Origin: Candidatus Fermentimicrarchaeum limneticum
GTDB lineage: Archaea; Micrarchaeota; Micrarchaeia; Burarchaeales; Fermentimicrarchaeaceae
Length of the DNA: 64,000 bases
Direction: 5' to 3'
NCBI GenBank assembly: GCA_013426015.1
Contig: CP058998.1
Span: 248,001-312,000 of the forward strand
In this document: piece by piece, positions 44,296 through 52,753 of the stretch
Layout: each line of letters starts with the position of its first letter
Position numbering within the stretch: position 1 is the stretch's first letter
Translations under genes and position numbers: made by a program
Notes under the pieces: generated by a model
Told to the model about the DNA's origin: nothing
Seen by the model: the letters and a program-made list of their open reading frames with translations, nothing else
Databases searched by the model: none

Positions 44296-45645
44296 ATGGA
44301 AACCAGGTTGAGTATCATGTTGCTCCTTGCACTGCTTTTGCTTGGTTGCAATGGTAAACCCAATGATGGAGACGGCAGTAAAACATGCCCTTCGACATGC
44401 CAGTACGGCTGCCTGCCGGATAACGTGACATGCGCTTCGCCTCCAGCAAACCTCTGCAAGAACGTCACGTGCTTGGACAGATGCGAGGATGAGAACGTAC
44501 TTGATACAAATGGTGAGTGCGACAACGCTACTGGCAGCTGCACTTATAGGAAGAGCATATGTGTGTTCGGATGCGAGAATGACACCTGCAGGAAGGCTCC
44601 GCTGTGTCCTGAAACATGTCCATTCGGATGCGAGCCCGGAACTGACGTCTGCAGAAGTGCAGTATGTCCAGATTACTGCAGGTACGGCTGCATACCAGGC
44701 ACGATACAGTGCAACTCCGAGCCCCCAAGCAGCGGCATAAAGAACGGTGATTTTGAGGAAGGCCATACTGGATGGAACGTTACTGGGATTGCATTTGGTT
44801 CAGCACCCTCAGACGGGGCTTTGGTTAACTCTAGGGGGCTTTACCAGAACGTCCCGTATTCTGGCTACAGTGGTGCCTACTTTGCGTCAAGCTACCTGCC
44901 CAACATGGACAAGAGGGCGATGGGCAACATAACCTCTGAGCCTTTCTTCATCAATAAAAAATACCTTGAATTCCTTGTCATAGGGCAGCTTTCTGGGCAG
45001 ATTTATGTTGAACTTGTAGTCAACAAGACTGTTGTCCACCACTTTGAACCCGACAACCCCTTCTCGCCATTCAGGAGGGTTGTATGGAATCTTTCTGCCT
45101 ACAGTGGTAAAAGCGGGGTGATAAAAGTTGTGGACTTGTCAAACAGAAATTACATAGAGGTCGACGATTTCAGGCTTGTTGACACCCCCTCACCGAATGC
45201 AGGCGAGCGATATGTGGACCGAAACAGGAATTTCTCGGTTATACCCCCTCTCAACTGGGTTGTTGGGCCCGGAACGCAGCAGGGGCAGCTTTTCATGTAT
45301 GGCTCTAGAGAGAACAACTACACGAACCAGATAACCATCATGTCGGAAAATGTTGATGCTGGTGAGACAACCGAAAGCTATTTTGCCAAGTGCAAGACAG
45401 GGCTGGCACTGCTTCTGCAGAATTACTCTGTGATCTCTGAAAGCAATGTGAACATAGGGGGCCTGAACGCAGAGCAGATCGACTACACCTATGTCCTGAC
45501 GAACATAACCCTGAGAAGCAGAGAGGTATTCTTGGTCCATGATAATGTCGGGTACAAGATAAGTGCTATTGCTGCAGAGAAATCATTTGCAAGGCATTCC
45601 GACGAGTTTGACGCTTGCATAAAGAGCTTCGAGCTTGCTGATTGA
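44296..45645 (+). CDS. Lipoprotein with CPxxCxxGC modules and PsbP-like C-terminus
   Basis: The signal peptide ends in the lipobox LALLLLGC. Three modules of the form CP-x2-C-x2-GC-x2-(G/D)-x3-C appear (about residues 34-50, 100-115, 120-136), the same module as in the beta-helix proteins. Then NGDFEEGHTGWNVTGIAFG starts a jelly-roll carbohydrate-binding-like domain (about 147-295). The last 150 residues (RNFSVIPPLNWVVGPG onward) resemble PsbP/DUF1795-type domains. ATG at 44296 follows the thrS stop by eight bases, so it is cotranscribed. Possibly a polysaccharide-binding surface protein. Confidence 0.65.
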   Translation: METRLSIMLLLALLLLGCNGKPNDGDGSKTCPSTCQYGCLPDNVTCASPPANLCKNVTCLDRCEDENVLDTNGECDNATGSCTYRKSICVFGCENDTCRKAPLCPETCPFGCEPGTDVCRSAVCPDYCRYGCIPGTIQCNSEPPSSGIKNGDFEEGHTGWNVTGIAFGSAPSDGALVNSRGLYQNVPYSGYSGAYFASSYLPNMDKRAMGNITSEPFFINKKYLEFLVIGQLSGQIYVELVVNKTVVHHFEPDNPFSPFRRVVWNLSAYSGKSGVIKVVDLSNRNYIEVDDFRLVDTPSPNAGERYVDRNRNFSVIPPLNWVVGPGTQQGQLFMYGSRENNYTNQITIMSENVDAGETTESYFAKCKTGLALLLQNYSVISESNVNIGGLNAEQIDYTYVLTNITLRSREVFLVHDNVGYKISAIAAEKSFARHSDEFDACIKSFELAD

Positions 45646-45652
45646 GCAATTG

Positions 45653-46321
45653 CTACTCTCTGACAGCGTTCGCCATCTCGAGCAGCATCGCTTTCGGGTC
45701 TTTTGCCTTCACAAATGCAGAAGCAAGCAGCACCCCGTCAGCGCCCAGCTCCACCGCTTTTCTCACGTCCTCGCCGTTTGAAACCCCTGCGCCGCACAGC
45801 ACAGGGATGTCCTGAATATTTTTAACCTCCTTCACGGTGTTTGTTATAATTTCTGGTTTTGCTTTTGACACGGATATCCCTGACCCTATGAGTTCGGGTG
45901 GCTCAACTGCTATGTAATCAGGCTTGAATTGTGCGATCCTCTTCGCTTCATCAACAGAATCGGCGCATACGAGCGTCTTTATCCCTGCTTTTCTCGCAAC
46001 CTCAATTGCAGCCCCCATCTTTTCAAAAGGTATTTTCTTCTCTGAATGGTTGAGCAGAGTCCCCTGGCAACCGGCCTCCTTGACAGTTTCGGCAGTGATG
46101 CTGCCGGTGAATGCACCAGGCTCGTTGAAGTCGATGTGCTGTGCGAAAACCGGGATGCTGACAGCCTTGGAAATTCTGTACAGATCCACATTCTGCGGTG
46201 CAACGATTATTGATGTTCCTGTGCTTTTTGCGACTTCATCGGCAATTCTGCATAGCGCAAGCCCCCTCTCTCCGATAGATTCTCTATAAGCTTTCAGATT
46301 AAGAGCAATTAGAGGTTTCAT
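45653..46321 (-). CDS. tpiA: Triosephosphate isomerase, archaeal type
   Basis: Interconverts dihydroxyacetone phosphate and glyceraldehyde 3-phosphate. The 222-residue length is typical of the compact archaeal enzyme. Catalytic segments are ALNLKAY (Lys near residue 8), AQHIDF (His) and AVEPPELIGSG with the catalytic Glu. GAGVSNGEDV near the end is the phosphate-binding loop. The longer frame to 46345 is rejected: a TATA-like TTTTATATGG on the minus strand (about 46343-46352) puts the start at ATG 46321. That promoter lies at the edge of the decayed tnpB directly upstream. Confidence 0.93.
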   Translation of the reverse strand: MKPLIALNLKAYRESIGERGLALCRIADEVAKSTGTSIIVAPQNVDLYRISKAVSIPVFAQHIDFNEPGAFTGSITAETVKEAGCQGTLLNHSEKKIPFEKMGAAIEVARKAGIKTLVCADSVDEAKRIAQFKPDYIAVEPPELIGSGISVSKAKPEIITNTVKEVKNIQDIPVLCGAGVSNGEDVRKAVELGADGVLLASAFVKAKDPKAMLLEMANAVRE

Positions 46322-46344
46322 AAGAACTTTTGTGACATGCCCCA

Positions 46345-46847
46345 TATAAAAAGGTGTGGGCTTCTTCCTTCACAGACGCAGCTTTTGCTGCATTTCCAGA
46401 AGCGTTACTTCCCCCTTGCCCAGGGGTAGCTCTTTTGAGTATAACACGTGCAGCATTTAAATCTCTGTCGATATTCAGACCGCAGTAGGAATTGATTTGA
46501 ATCGTGGAAAACCACATTTTATACTCTTCTTTCTCAGCTTGAAAACTCGCATAACTGCATTGTGAACTCTGTGCGCAATCTCCTGTTGGGTTTGAGAATA
46601 CAGACCATACCTCTTCACCATCAGCTGGAGTGTGTTCTTTGTTGGGAAGTAACCAAAGTCTTTATACATCTGCTTGCACTCTTCAAGCAATTCATTCCAG
46701 AGATTCTTTGCTAGCCAGAGATGTTTGTTCAGAAGCTCCTCCTGCTTCTTCGAGGGATATATCCTGAATTTGTAGGCTCTCATAGACGTTATTTACGTCG
46801 ATTTTTCTCTTTATAAACGTCATGAAGGGGGGTAACTTTCCAGTGAA
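46345..46847 (-). mobile_element. Internally deleted IS200/IS605-type TnpB element
   Basis: The left end GGGGTAACTTTCCAGTGAA (46829-46847) is identical to that of the complete TnpB element (57059-57077). The frame starts with MRAYKFRIYPSKKQEELLNK and runs through the N-terminal TnpB domain to PRFKS. It then jumps, in another frame, to the C-terminal CGLNIDRDLNAARVIL and a final SVKEEAHTF. The whole RuvC core between them is missing. A hairpin (GACGT, AAATA, ACGTC) precedes the tnpB ATG at 46783. No clear right-end hairpin remains near 46345, so the right boundary is approximate. Confidence 0.82.
46475..46783 (-). pseudogene. TnpB N-terminal fragment (interrupted)
   Basis: The 102-codon frame covers the N-terminal wedge/recognition domain of a TnpB-type protein (YKFRIYPSKKQEELLNKHLW, NLWNELLEEC) and stops shortly after the deletion junction. 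The matching C-terminal piece, with the zinc-ribbon-distal CGLNIDRDLNAARVIL, lies in another frame at about 46345-46490. The protein cannot be a nuclease. It is from a different TnpB group than the full copy at 55968, since their N-termini differ. Confidence 0.8.
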
Positions 46848-46992
46848 AAGAAATCAGTAATCCTCACTTCGTCTATACGCCTTCGGATGTATGCATATTA
46901 TCCGCTTTCACAACATCTCTAAAGAATGTGGAATTTTCTACTCATTTTAAAAGAGTTAGGGTTTTAAACTCGCCGTATATAAAATTATTTGT

Positions 46993-48801
46993 ATGGAGAC
47001 CCTACAACGCGAGCCCGAGGAAGGAGTGGACTTCCTAGTGAGCAACGGCCGTGGGATGTTCCTACTCATCCCAGCAAAACAGTGCAGAAATGAGAGACAG
47101 AGGGAGAAGGAGGTCCAGAATCCCTCCAAGTGGCACGGCCTTTTCATCGGAAGCAACAAAGTACTTGAGGGATGGAATTCGCAGCTGGGGTCGGTCGTCC
47201 TCTCTCCTGACAACCAGCTTTCCTTTGAAACAGACCTGACCAGCGTCGTGAGGAGATTTGAGGTGGACGGAGCAGAGGTTGTCGAGCAGGTGTTCATCCC
47301 AAACGACTCCTTCTCAATGAGCATAAAGTACACGACACCCAAGCCTCTTATTATTCAGCCGGAGTTTGACATACGTTTCAAATACTCCGAGAGGGGCGGG
47401 CCGTACGAGTCCTGCCTGATGGGGGAGGATTTGCTCGTGAGCGGCCCACTCTACGCGGTTGCCGGCGGCGGCAAGGCGCGCATGGAGGAGCAGTACAGAT
47501 ACAAATTCTACCCCGAGGACTGGAAGAGGAAGGATACGAGCGAGAGATGGGTTTACGCTCCTGCAAAGTTCGAAACAAAGCAGCTATTCCTTGGCTTCGG
47601 CGAGAGCAAGGAGGAGGCGATATCCAACTTCGCGAAGATAAAGAACTACTACCTAGAGCTGAAGCTTGAGAAGGAGAGCGACATCGCCTCTCTTTTTGAG
47701 AGGCATAAGCTCGATTCAAACAACAATGAGCTGAGCCTTGCCTACAAGCTGGCCGTGCACCAGTTCCTGAAAATTCAGTATGGCAATTTCCTGCCGGCAT
47801 CTGGTGACAGGTGGTTTGCCGGTGATGAGGGATGGGCGAGGGACACTGCAGTTGCGCTTGAGGCGTTATTCGAATTGGGGCTTTTCAACACGGCAAAGAA
47901 GATTCTTGATTACTGGATTGACGCGGGGAAGCAGAGGGGTGACGGCAGGCTGCCGAGCAGGATGCAGCCTCTTTCGTACAACTCAAGCGACTCCACGCTG
48001 TGGCTGTTGAGGAGGCTCGCGGAGTATGTCGAGCTGACAGGCGACATGGAGTTCTTCAACCTCAAGAAAAAGGTGGTCAGGAACGCCTTCGAAGGGCTTC
48101 AGAAAGAATACCTAAGCATTGACGGCTTTGTGAGGAGCAACGTGTTCGAATCCTGGATGGACACCCAGTTCACACCGCGAGAGGGCTTCCCAGTAGAGAT
48201 ACAGGCGCTCTTCATCAAAAACTGCGTGCTGTATGCAAATCTTTTTCAGGGCGACTTCTCGGCAAGGCTGGCGAACCTGGGAAGGCATGCGATGAGTTCC
48301 TTCGGCAAGTTCAAGGTGAAGCACGTCATTGCCGGAGTTGAGAAGTCCTTCATGCTTGCGGATTCAATCAACTTCAACGGGGTGAGGGTTAACAAGCTTA
48401 CCCCCAACCAGCTTGTGGCGGTGGACTGCGGGATTCTCGAGAATGATCTGGAGAGGAGCATACTGGAGATTGTCAGGGAGCATCTTGCAGGAATCGGCAT
48501 ACGTTCCCTCTCCCCCGAGGAGGTGGACTACTTCGACGAATACACTGGAGACCAGAGCTACCACCGGGGGACCCAGTGGCCTTGGCTGAACTATCTTGCC
48601 GTGAAGGCAGAGGTGCGAAATGGAAATAAAGAAGTTGCATACAAGAAATATGTGGAGTCTCTTATGAAGGTCATCCTCACCAGAAACTGGGGCGGGGTAA
48701 GCGAGATTTATTCTGGAAACAGTAAATCATGCATCTGCCCGCACTACCAGACGTGGAGCCTCGCTTCTTTCATAATCGCCGCGAAGCATATCAGCAGATG
48801 A
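46993..48801 (+). CDS. Glycogen-debranching-type amylo-alpha-1,6-glucosidase (GH133-like)
   Basis: The 602-residue protein has an N-terminal beta-sandwich domain (about 1-230, with VDFLVSNGRGMFLL and HGLFIGSN resembling the GDE N-terminal domain). A C-terminal (alpha/alpha)6 barrel follows, with FAGDEGWARDTAVALEALF, GRLPSRM, WMDTQFTPREGFPVEIQAL and YHRGTQWPWLNY, the conserved active-site segments of the GDE C-terminal family. It removes alpha-1,6 branches of glycogen or similar polymers. A TATA-like GTTTTAAAC at about 46960 fits ATG 46993; a second AT box lies closer. The start codon is inside a TTTGTATGG sequence like that at the AAA+ and glutaredoxin genes. Confidence 0.88.
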   Translation: METLQREPEEGVDFLVSNGRGMFLLIPAKQCRNERQREKEVQNPSKWHGLFIGSNKVLEGWNSQLGSVVLSPDNQLSFETDLTSVVRRFEVDGAEVVEQVFIPNDSFSMSIKYTTPKPLIIQPEFDIRFKYSERGGPYESCLMGEDLLVSGPLYAVAGGGKARMEEQYRYKFYPEDWKRKDTSERWVYAPAKFETKQLFLGFGESKEEAISNFAKIKNYYLELKLEKESDIASLFERHKLDSNNNELSLAYKLAVHQFLKIQYGNFLPASGDRWFAGDEGWARDTAVALEALFELGLFNTAKKILDYWIDAGKQRGDGRLPSRMQPLSYNSSDSTLWLLRRLAEYVELTGDMEFFNLKKKVVRNAFEGLQKEYLSIDGFVRSNVFESWMDTQFTPREGFPVEIQALFIKNCVLYANLFQGDFSARLANLGRHAMSSFGKFKVKHVIAGVEKSFMLADSINFNGVRVNKLTPNQLVAVDCGILENDLERSILEIVREHLAGIGIRSLSPEEVDYFDEYTGDQSYHRGTQWPWLNYLAVKAEVRNGNKEVAYKKYVESLMKVILTRNWGGVSEIYSGNSKSCICPHYQTWSLASFIIAAKHISR

Positions 48802-48808
48802 ATTTCAT

Positions 48809-48913
48809 GCCGGGGTGGCGGAATCTGGCAACGCGCCAGACTCGAAATCTGGTTGCCCTTCCGGGCAGTATGGGTTCAAACCGAAAGGTTGCCCAAAAAT
48901 CCCATCCCCGGCG
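48809..48913 (+). tRNA. tRNA-Ser (CGA) with a 19-nt insertion in the T-loop
   Basis: Acceptor GCCGGGG pairs with CCCCGGC (48906-48912), with discriminator G. The D-stem is GCG/CGC. The anticodon stem is CCAGA/TCTGG with loop CTCGAAA, anticodon CGA. The long type II variable arm has stem GCCC/GGGC. The T-stem ATGGG (48870-48874) pairs with CCCAT (48901-48905), but the loop between is 26 bases instead of 7. Removing 19 bases, for example AACCGAAAGGTTGCCCAAA (48879-48897), restores TTCAAAT. In the precursor TGGG can pair with CCCA (892-895) leaving an AAA bulge at the 3' site, a relaxed bulge-helix motif. It is followed by a T-run. Confidence 0.9.
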
Positions 48914-48977
48914 CTTTTTCTTGCCGCAGAATCATGTATTTATATAACCTAACAGAAATTCATAAACGGGTGGGAAT

Positions 48978-49124
48978 GTGCAAAGGATATGCCCCAAATG
49001 CAACATGGAGAGTTCCATAAGCGTCAAGTTGCGCCTGGATGAGAAAAGCGGCGAGTATGTCTGCCCGCGCGACCAGACTCACAGGTTCAAGCTTGATGCA
49101 GCCGGATGGCTGGTATCTCTATAG
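48978..49124 (+). CDS. 48-residue zinc-ribbon protein
   Basis: GTG 48978 with GGGTGG just upstream and a TATA-like TATTTATATAACC at about 48938-48950 start a 48-residue frame. It has CPKC (residues 5-8) and a second half CPRDQTH (residues 29-35) that could complete a metal site as C-x2-C...C-x4-H. The C-terminus HRFKLDAAGWLVSL is a beta hairpin. No known family; small zinc-ribbon proteins of this size often bind nucleic acids or ribosomes. Confidence 0.6.
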   Translation: MQRICPKCNMESSISVKLRLDEKSGEYVCPRDQTHRFKLDAAGWLVSL

Positions 49125-49138
49125 AACTAGCCTCCTGA

Positions 49139-49792
49139 CTAATGTCTCTTGGAGTAGTAGTCACGCAGCCTGCTTATCAGCATAGAACATTCCACTGCAT
49201 CGGATTCTATGCTCTCCATCCTCTGCGGGACGTCAACCATTATGACAACTACGTTATTCTCTATGTGCTGCATGAGCCTCCTTATCCTCTCCTTAATCTC
49301 CGCCCTCTCGATGTTCATTTCCTTCAGCTCCTTTATAACCGGGTCTAAGGTGAGCTTCCTCCCCACCTTCTCCCTGACCTCCTCCAGGATGCCCATCAAC
49401 CTTCCTTCCTCCATGCCGGCGAATTTCTCAACGCAGGCAGTTTCACCGCACAGGGCAGCAGTTTCAACCAGATGCGGCCCAAGCACCTTTACAAGCGGCT
49501 TCAATCTTCTATCGGCTCCTCTCTCAAATTGGCTGTCATACAGGGCCGCATCATGGCAGTCTATGTGGATTATCATATCGGCTTTGCTTGTTGATGCGTT
49601 GTAAGAAGTTAGAACGAATGTCACCAGTCCGTACAGTGAATCCCTTGTATACGGAACGCGTTTGATCAGGAATCCGCCATCCTTCATCAGCTCATGGCCA
49701 AGCCTGTCCGCAAACCCCCCGGCTTCATCCGAGCTTATGCTAACCAATGCTATGAAACGCTTAGAGTCAACGCTAGAAGATATTCCTAGCAC
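49139..49792 (-). CDS. Conserved-looking soluble protein, unknown
   Basis: The 217-residue alpha/beta protein has strands RFIALVSIS, MIIHIDCHDAALYDS and VVVIMVDVPQRM separated by helices, and a helical C-terminal half (IERAEIKERIRRLMQHIE). The HIDCHDAA segment could be a metal or active site, but I cannot assign a family. GTG 49792 with GGGTGGGTGAA and a TATA-like GAATATAAC about 25 bases upstream is the likely start. Confidence 0.5.
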   Translation of the reverse strand: MLGISSSVDSKRFIALVSISSDEAGGFADRLGHELMKDGGFLIKRVPYTRDSLYGLVTFVLTSYNASTSKADMIIHIDCHDAALYDSQFERGADRRLKPLVKVLGPHLVETAALCGETACVEKFAGMEEGRLMGILEEVREKVGRKLTLDPVIKELKEMNIERAEIKERIRRLMQHIENNVVVIMVDVPQRMESIESDAVECSMLISRLRDYYSKRH

Positions 49793-49842
49793 GTCGGTTC
49801 ACCCACCCAGTTATATTCTGTAGCCTGTTCTATAAAATTGTT

Positions 49843-49862
49843 AACTTTACCAGATTAAAGTT
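49843..49862. terminator. Inverted repeat between two co-directional genes
   Basis: AACTTTA, CCAGAT, TAAAGTT forms a seven-pair hairpin downstream of the gene at 49885-50400 on the minus strand. It could be its terminator or part of the following promoter region. Confidence 0.35.
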
Positions 49863-49884
49863 GGTAATTTATAGTGAAGTTGGC

Positions 49885-50400
49885 TCACTTTTTCTTGACG
49901 ATAGTCTGCTTGAAAATCTTGAACTCTTCAAAGCTCTGGCTGTTGTACTTCGCCCATGGCTTTGCGGATGCGAACTCCTTGTAGAGCGGATACAGTGAGG
50001 AGAACCAGTTCAGCTCCGAAGCAATGAGGCTGGGGAGCGTATCGCCGCGCGAGAACTTCCGCTCGCTGGGTATTGCGAACTGCGCCTTGTCACCTGCGTA
50101 AACAGCGAAGACGGACGTGAACGAATTCATGCCGTCAAATTCGCATTCATCTCTGAACATCACTCCGTAGCAGGCCAGCTCCTGGTTCTCGCTTCTGAAG
50201 CTACCAAGCTCCCACACGTGAAGCACCTCTCCCTTGAACTTATCCTTTATTCCGGACATCACTGCCGGGTGGTTTTTTCCAAAATTTGGCTCTACTGCCG
50301 GCTCCTTCTTCACCAGCTTGTCCTTCACGGTGTCCATTGCAGCCTGCGCTGCCTTCTTCCACCATGGTTCTTCGGCTTCTCCCAGGCAATCACCACCCAT
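49885..50400 (-). CDS. Soluble protein of unknown function
   Basis: The 171-residue protein has an N-terminal helix with Trp/Lys (EPWWKKAAQAAMDTVKDKL), a beta-rich middle (EVLHVWELGSFRSENQELAC, SFTSVFAVYAGDKAQFAI) and a Trp/Tyr-rich C-terminal helix (ELNWFSSLYPLYKEF). It has no signal peptide and no recognisable motif. It is divergent from the membrane protein at 50504, with a TATA-like region between them. Confidence 0.45.
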   Translation of the reverse strand: MGGDCLGEAEEPWWKKAAQAAMDTVKDKLVKKEPAVEPNFGKNHPAVMSGIKDKFKGEVLHVWELGSFRSENQELACYGVMFRDECEFDGMNSFTSVFAVYAGDKAQFAIPSERKFSRGDTLPSLIASELNWFSSLYPLYKEFASAKPWAKYNSQSFEEFKIFKQTIVKKK

Positions 50401-50503
50401 TTATTCATGGCACAGTGCCAAACTTACCACCAGAAACATAAATTTAATAAGTGGGGTATTATATACCTTTAGAGCGCTTCGCTCAATAAAAAGAGGTGGT
50501 TGG

Positions 50504-51193
50504 ATGGGATTGGTTGGTGAGACTACAATCAATTTTGACATTGCAATAAAGAACAGTGTTGAGAAGATAATAGTTGACACAGTGGTTTTCCTGCCCAGGC
50601 TGCTTGCAGCAATCCTGATTTTTGTTGCAGGTTGGATCATAGCATCGGTATTGAGCTGGATTGTTGAGAAGATCCTGCTTTACATCGGGCTGGAAAAATT
50701 CCTGAAGAGGCATAAGCTCGAGGACTCGCTTGGCAAGGTAAAGTTGAGTAACGTGTTTGTCAAGCTTAGCAAGTACTACGTGATGCTGATCTTCCTCCAG
50801 GCAGCGGTCTCTATACTGAACCTTGGCACAATAACGGAGTTCATATCCGCCGTGCTGCTGTACACCCCAGTATTCATAGGTGCCCTGCTGGTAGTTGTTG
50901 CGGCTGCGGTGCTGGGAGAGCTCCTGAAGGAGAAGATAAGGGAGATAGAGCCAAAATCCAAGACATTGGCATGGCTTGCCGATGCAACAAAAGTAATAGT
51001 GGTGTTCTTGGCTATAATAATGGGCCTCGGCACAATGGGCTTCGACACTGTTATAATAGCAAGCTCCTTCATCGCAATACTGCAGGGACTGGTATACGGA
51101 ATAGCTCTTGCATTCGGCTTGGCTTTCGGGCTGGGCGGGCAGGACGATGCCAAGGATATAATAAAGATTGTGAGGAAGAAGACAAACCTCTAA
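50504..51193 (+). CDS. Integral membrane protein with conserved TM-helix repeats (MscS-associated type)
   Basis: From ATG 50504 (229 residues), with GAGGTG upstream. The start FLPRLLAAILIFVAGWIIAS is the conserved TM helix found N-terminal to many MscS-type channels. Similar helices recur at about residues 70-130 (two in a row) and 165-215, ending in FGLAFGLGGQDDAKDII, a glycine-rich pore-like helix and signature of the family. No MscS beta domain follows, so it is a short channel-like or accessory protein. Confidence 0.75.
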   Translation: MGLVGETTINFDIAIKNSVEKIIVDTVVFLPRLLAAILIFVAGWIIASVLSWIVEKILLYIGLEKFLKRHKLEDSLGKVKLSNVFVKLSKYYVMLIFLQAAVSILNLGTITEFISAVLLYTPVFIGALLVVVAAAVLGELLKEKIREIEPKSKTLAWLADATKVIVVFLAIIMGLGTMGFDTVIIASSFIAILQGLVYGIALAFGLAFGLGGQDDAKDIIKIVRKKTNL

Positions 51194-51274
51194 TCCCTTT
51201 GTTTTTTCTTTTCTTCCTCCCTTATGTATTTATAAAGGTTGGACTGTTAATAGTAGGGGATTTCAGGTGTTTAG

Positions 51275-51823
51275 ATGAACCTTTGGCATGACCTAGGGGC
51301 TGGGGATGACGTTCCAGACGTAGTCAACGTAATAGTTGAGATACCGAAGGGCTCCCAGAACAAATACGAGTACAACAAAAGGCTGAATATAATCACGCTG
51401 GACAGGGTGCTTTTCTCACCTTTCCACTATCCCGGTGATTACGGCCTCATACCCGGGACCATGTCTGAGGACGGCGATCCGCTAGATGCGCTGGTGCTTG
51501 TCACCAACCCAACTCATCCGGGAATATTGATAAAGGCTAGGCCTGTCGCGATGCTGAGGATGAGCGACGTGGGAAAGATAGATGACAAAATTCTGTGCGT
51601 AGTCAAGGATGACCCACGGTTCAAACGGTATAATAATATAACTGATCTTGAGGAGCACCTGCTTAAGGAAATTATGCACTTCTTCCAGGTCTACAAGGAG
51701 CTTGAAGCCAAAGAAGTGAAGATGATAGGCTGGAAGAATGCAGAAGAAGCGAAGAAAATAATAATGGAATCTGTTGAAGCCTACAAAAAGAAATACGGAA
51801 GCAAGAAGCTCGATACGGAGTGA
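51275..51823 (+). CDS. ppa: Inorganic pyrophosphatase, family I
   Basis: Hydrolyses pyrophosphate and drives biosynthesis. The family I signature EDGDPLDALVL (the metal-binding D-x-D-P-x-D) is at about residues 66-76, preceded by YPGDYGLIPGT and by IPKGSQNKYEY with the active-site Lys and Tyr. The KDDPRF segment follows. 182 residues is a normal length. It ends directly at the convergent trxB stop. Confidence 0.95.
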   Translation: MNLWHDLGAGDDVPDVVNVIVEIPKGSQNKYEYNKRLNIITLDRVLFSPFHYPGDYGLIPGTMSEDGDPLDALVLVTNPTHPGILIKARPVAMLRMSDVGKIDDKILCVVKDDPRFKRYNNITDLEEHLLKEIMHFFQVYKELEAKEVKMIGWKNAEEAKKIIMESVEAYKKKYGSKKLDTE

Positions 51824-52753
51824 TCAGACATCCCCCACGTGCTGTATGTCTTGGTTTTTCAGGTAGCTATATGCAGAGTGTGCAGCCTTAACGCCGTCTC
51901 CTGCCCCCACTATTATCTGTTTGAAAGAGGAGTTTGTCACATCGCCGGCTGCAAAGATGCCTAGGACATTTGTATCCGAATTTTTGTCAGTCAGTATTTC
52001 TCCCCTCTCATTCAGCTTCACACCCAGTTTTGCTGCAAGCTGCGATGAGGGCACCCTCCCCACGTATATGAAAACTGCATCGACTTTCAATTCCTTCTTT
52101 CTCTCGTACTCCTTGTCAAGCATCATGCTTTTTACGAGTTTGTCTCCTCTTATCCCAACAACACTCGTCTTTGTTATTAACTTTATTTTTGGGTTTGACA
52201 TAACTCTCTTCAGGTTGTACTCCTCAGCCCTCATTTTCTCTCCCCTGTAGATTATGTAAACCCTGGTTGCGTATTCCGCAATAAGAAGCGCCTCCTTTGC
52301 AGCGCTGTCGCTCCCGCCAACTACTGCAACAACCCTGTCCCGGTACAGAGGACCATCGCATAATGCGCAGTAGTGCACCCCCTTTCCTTCAAATTCCTTT
52401 TCCCCCGGAACTCCAAGCTTTCTAACCTCGCTTCCAGTTGCAAAAACAAGCGTTTTAGCTTCGTACGCAGCGGAGCCTGTAGTGACCTTGAATCCATTGG
52501 AAGTGCGCTCTGCTCCTTCAACCCTCTCCTCCTTGAACTCAACTGAGTATTTTGAGGCATGGGATTTGAACTTCTCAGCAAGCTCCATGCCGGTTGTGCT
52601 CTCGATTCCAGGGTAGTTCTCAACCAGGTGTGCGAAATTCATAACTCCCCCCATCATCTCTCCTAGGAGGAGAGTCTTCAGCCCAAGCCTTCCCCCATAC
52701 ATCGCGGCAGAGAGTCCCGAAACCCCGCCGCCGATAACTATCATGTCGAACAT
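51824..52753 (-). CDS. trxB: Thioredoxin reductase
   Basis: FAD- and NAD(P)H-dependent reductase of thioredoxins, 309 residues. FAD-binding GGGVSGLSAAMYGG is at the N-terminus. The redox-active CALCDG (Cys129 and Cys132) lies in the NAD(P)H domain after GVPGEKE. The nucleotide site is VVGGSDSAAKEALLIAEYA, and the second FAD motif LGIFAAGDVT is near the C-terminus. It may reduce the glutaredoxin at 20251 or other redoxins. A TATA-like TATAAATTAT lies upstream of ATG 52753. Confidence 0.95.
   Translation of the reverse strand: MFDMIVIGGGVSGLSAAMYGGRLGLKTLLLGEMMGGVMNFAHLVENYPGIESTTGMELAEKFKSHASKYSVEFKEERVEGAERTSNGFKVTTGSAAYEAKTLVFATGSEVRKLGVPGEKEFEGKGVHYCALCDGPLYRDRVVAVVGGSDSAAKEALLIAEYATRVYIIYRGEKMRAEEYNLKRVMSNPKIKLITKTSVVGIRGDKLVKSMMLDKEYERKKELKVDAVFIYVGRVPSSQLAAKLGVKLNERGEILTDKNSDTNVLGIFAAGDVTNSSFKQIIVGAGDGVKAAHSAYSYLKNQDIQHVGDV

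Noticed and set aside
50472-50484. Hairpin GAGCG-CTT-CGCTC in front of the TM-helix protein as a riboswitch
   Set aside because: The stem has only five pairs, with no conserved aptamer features; probably chance.
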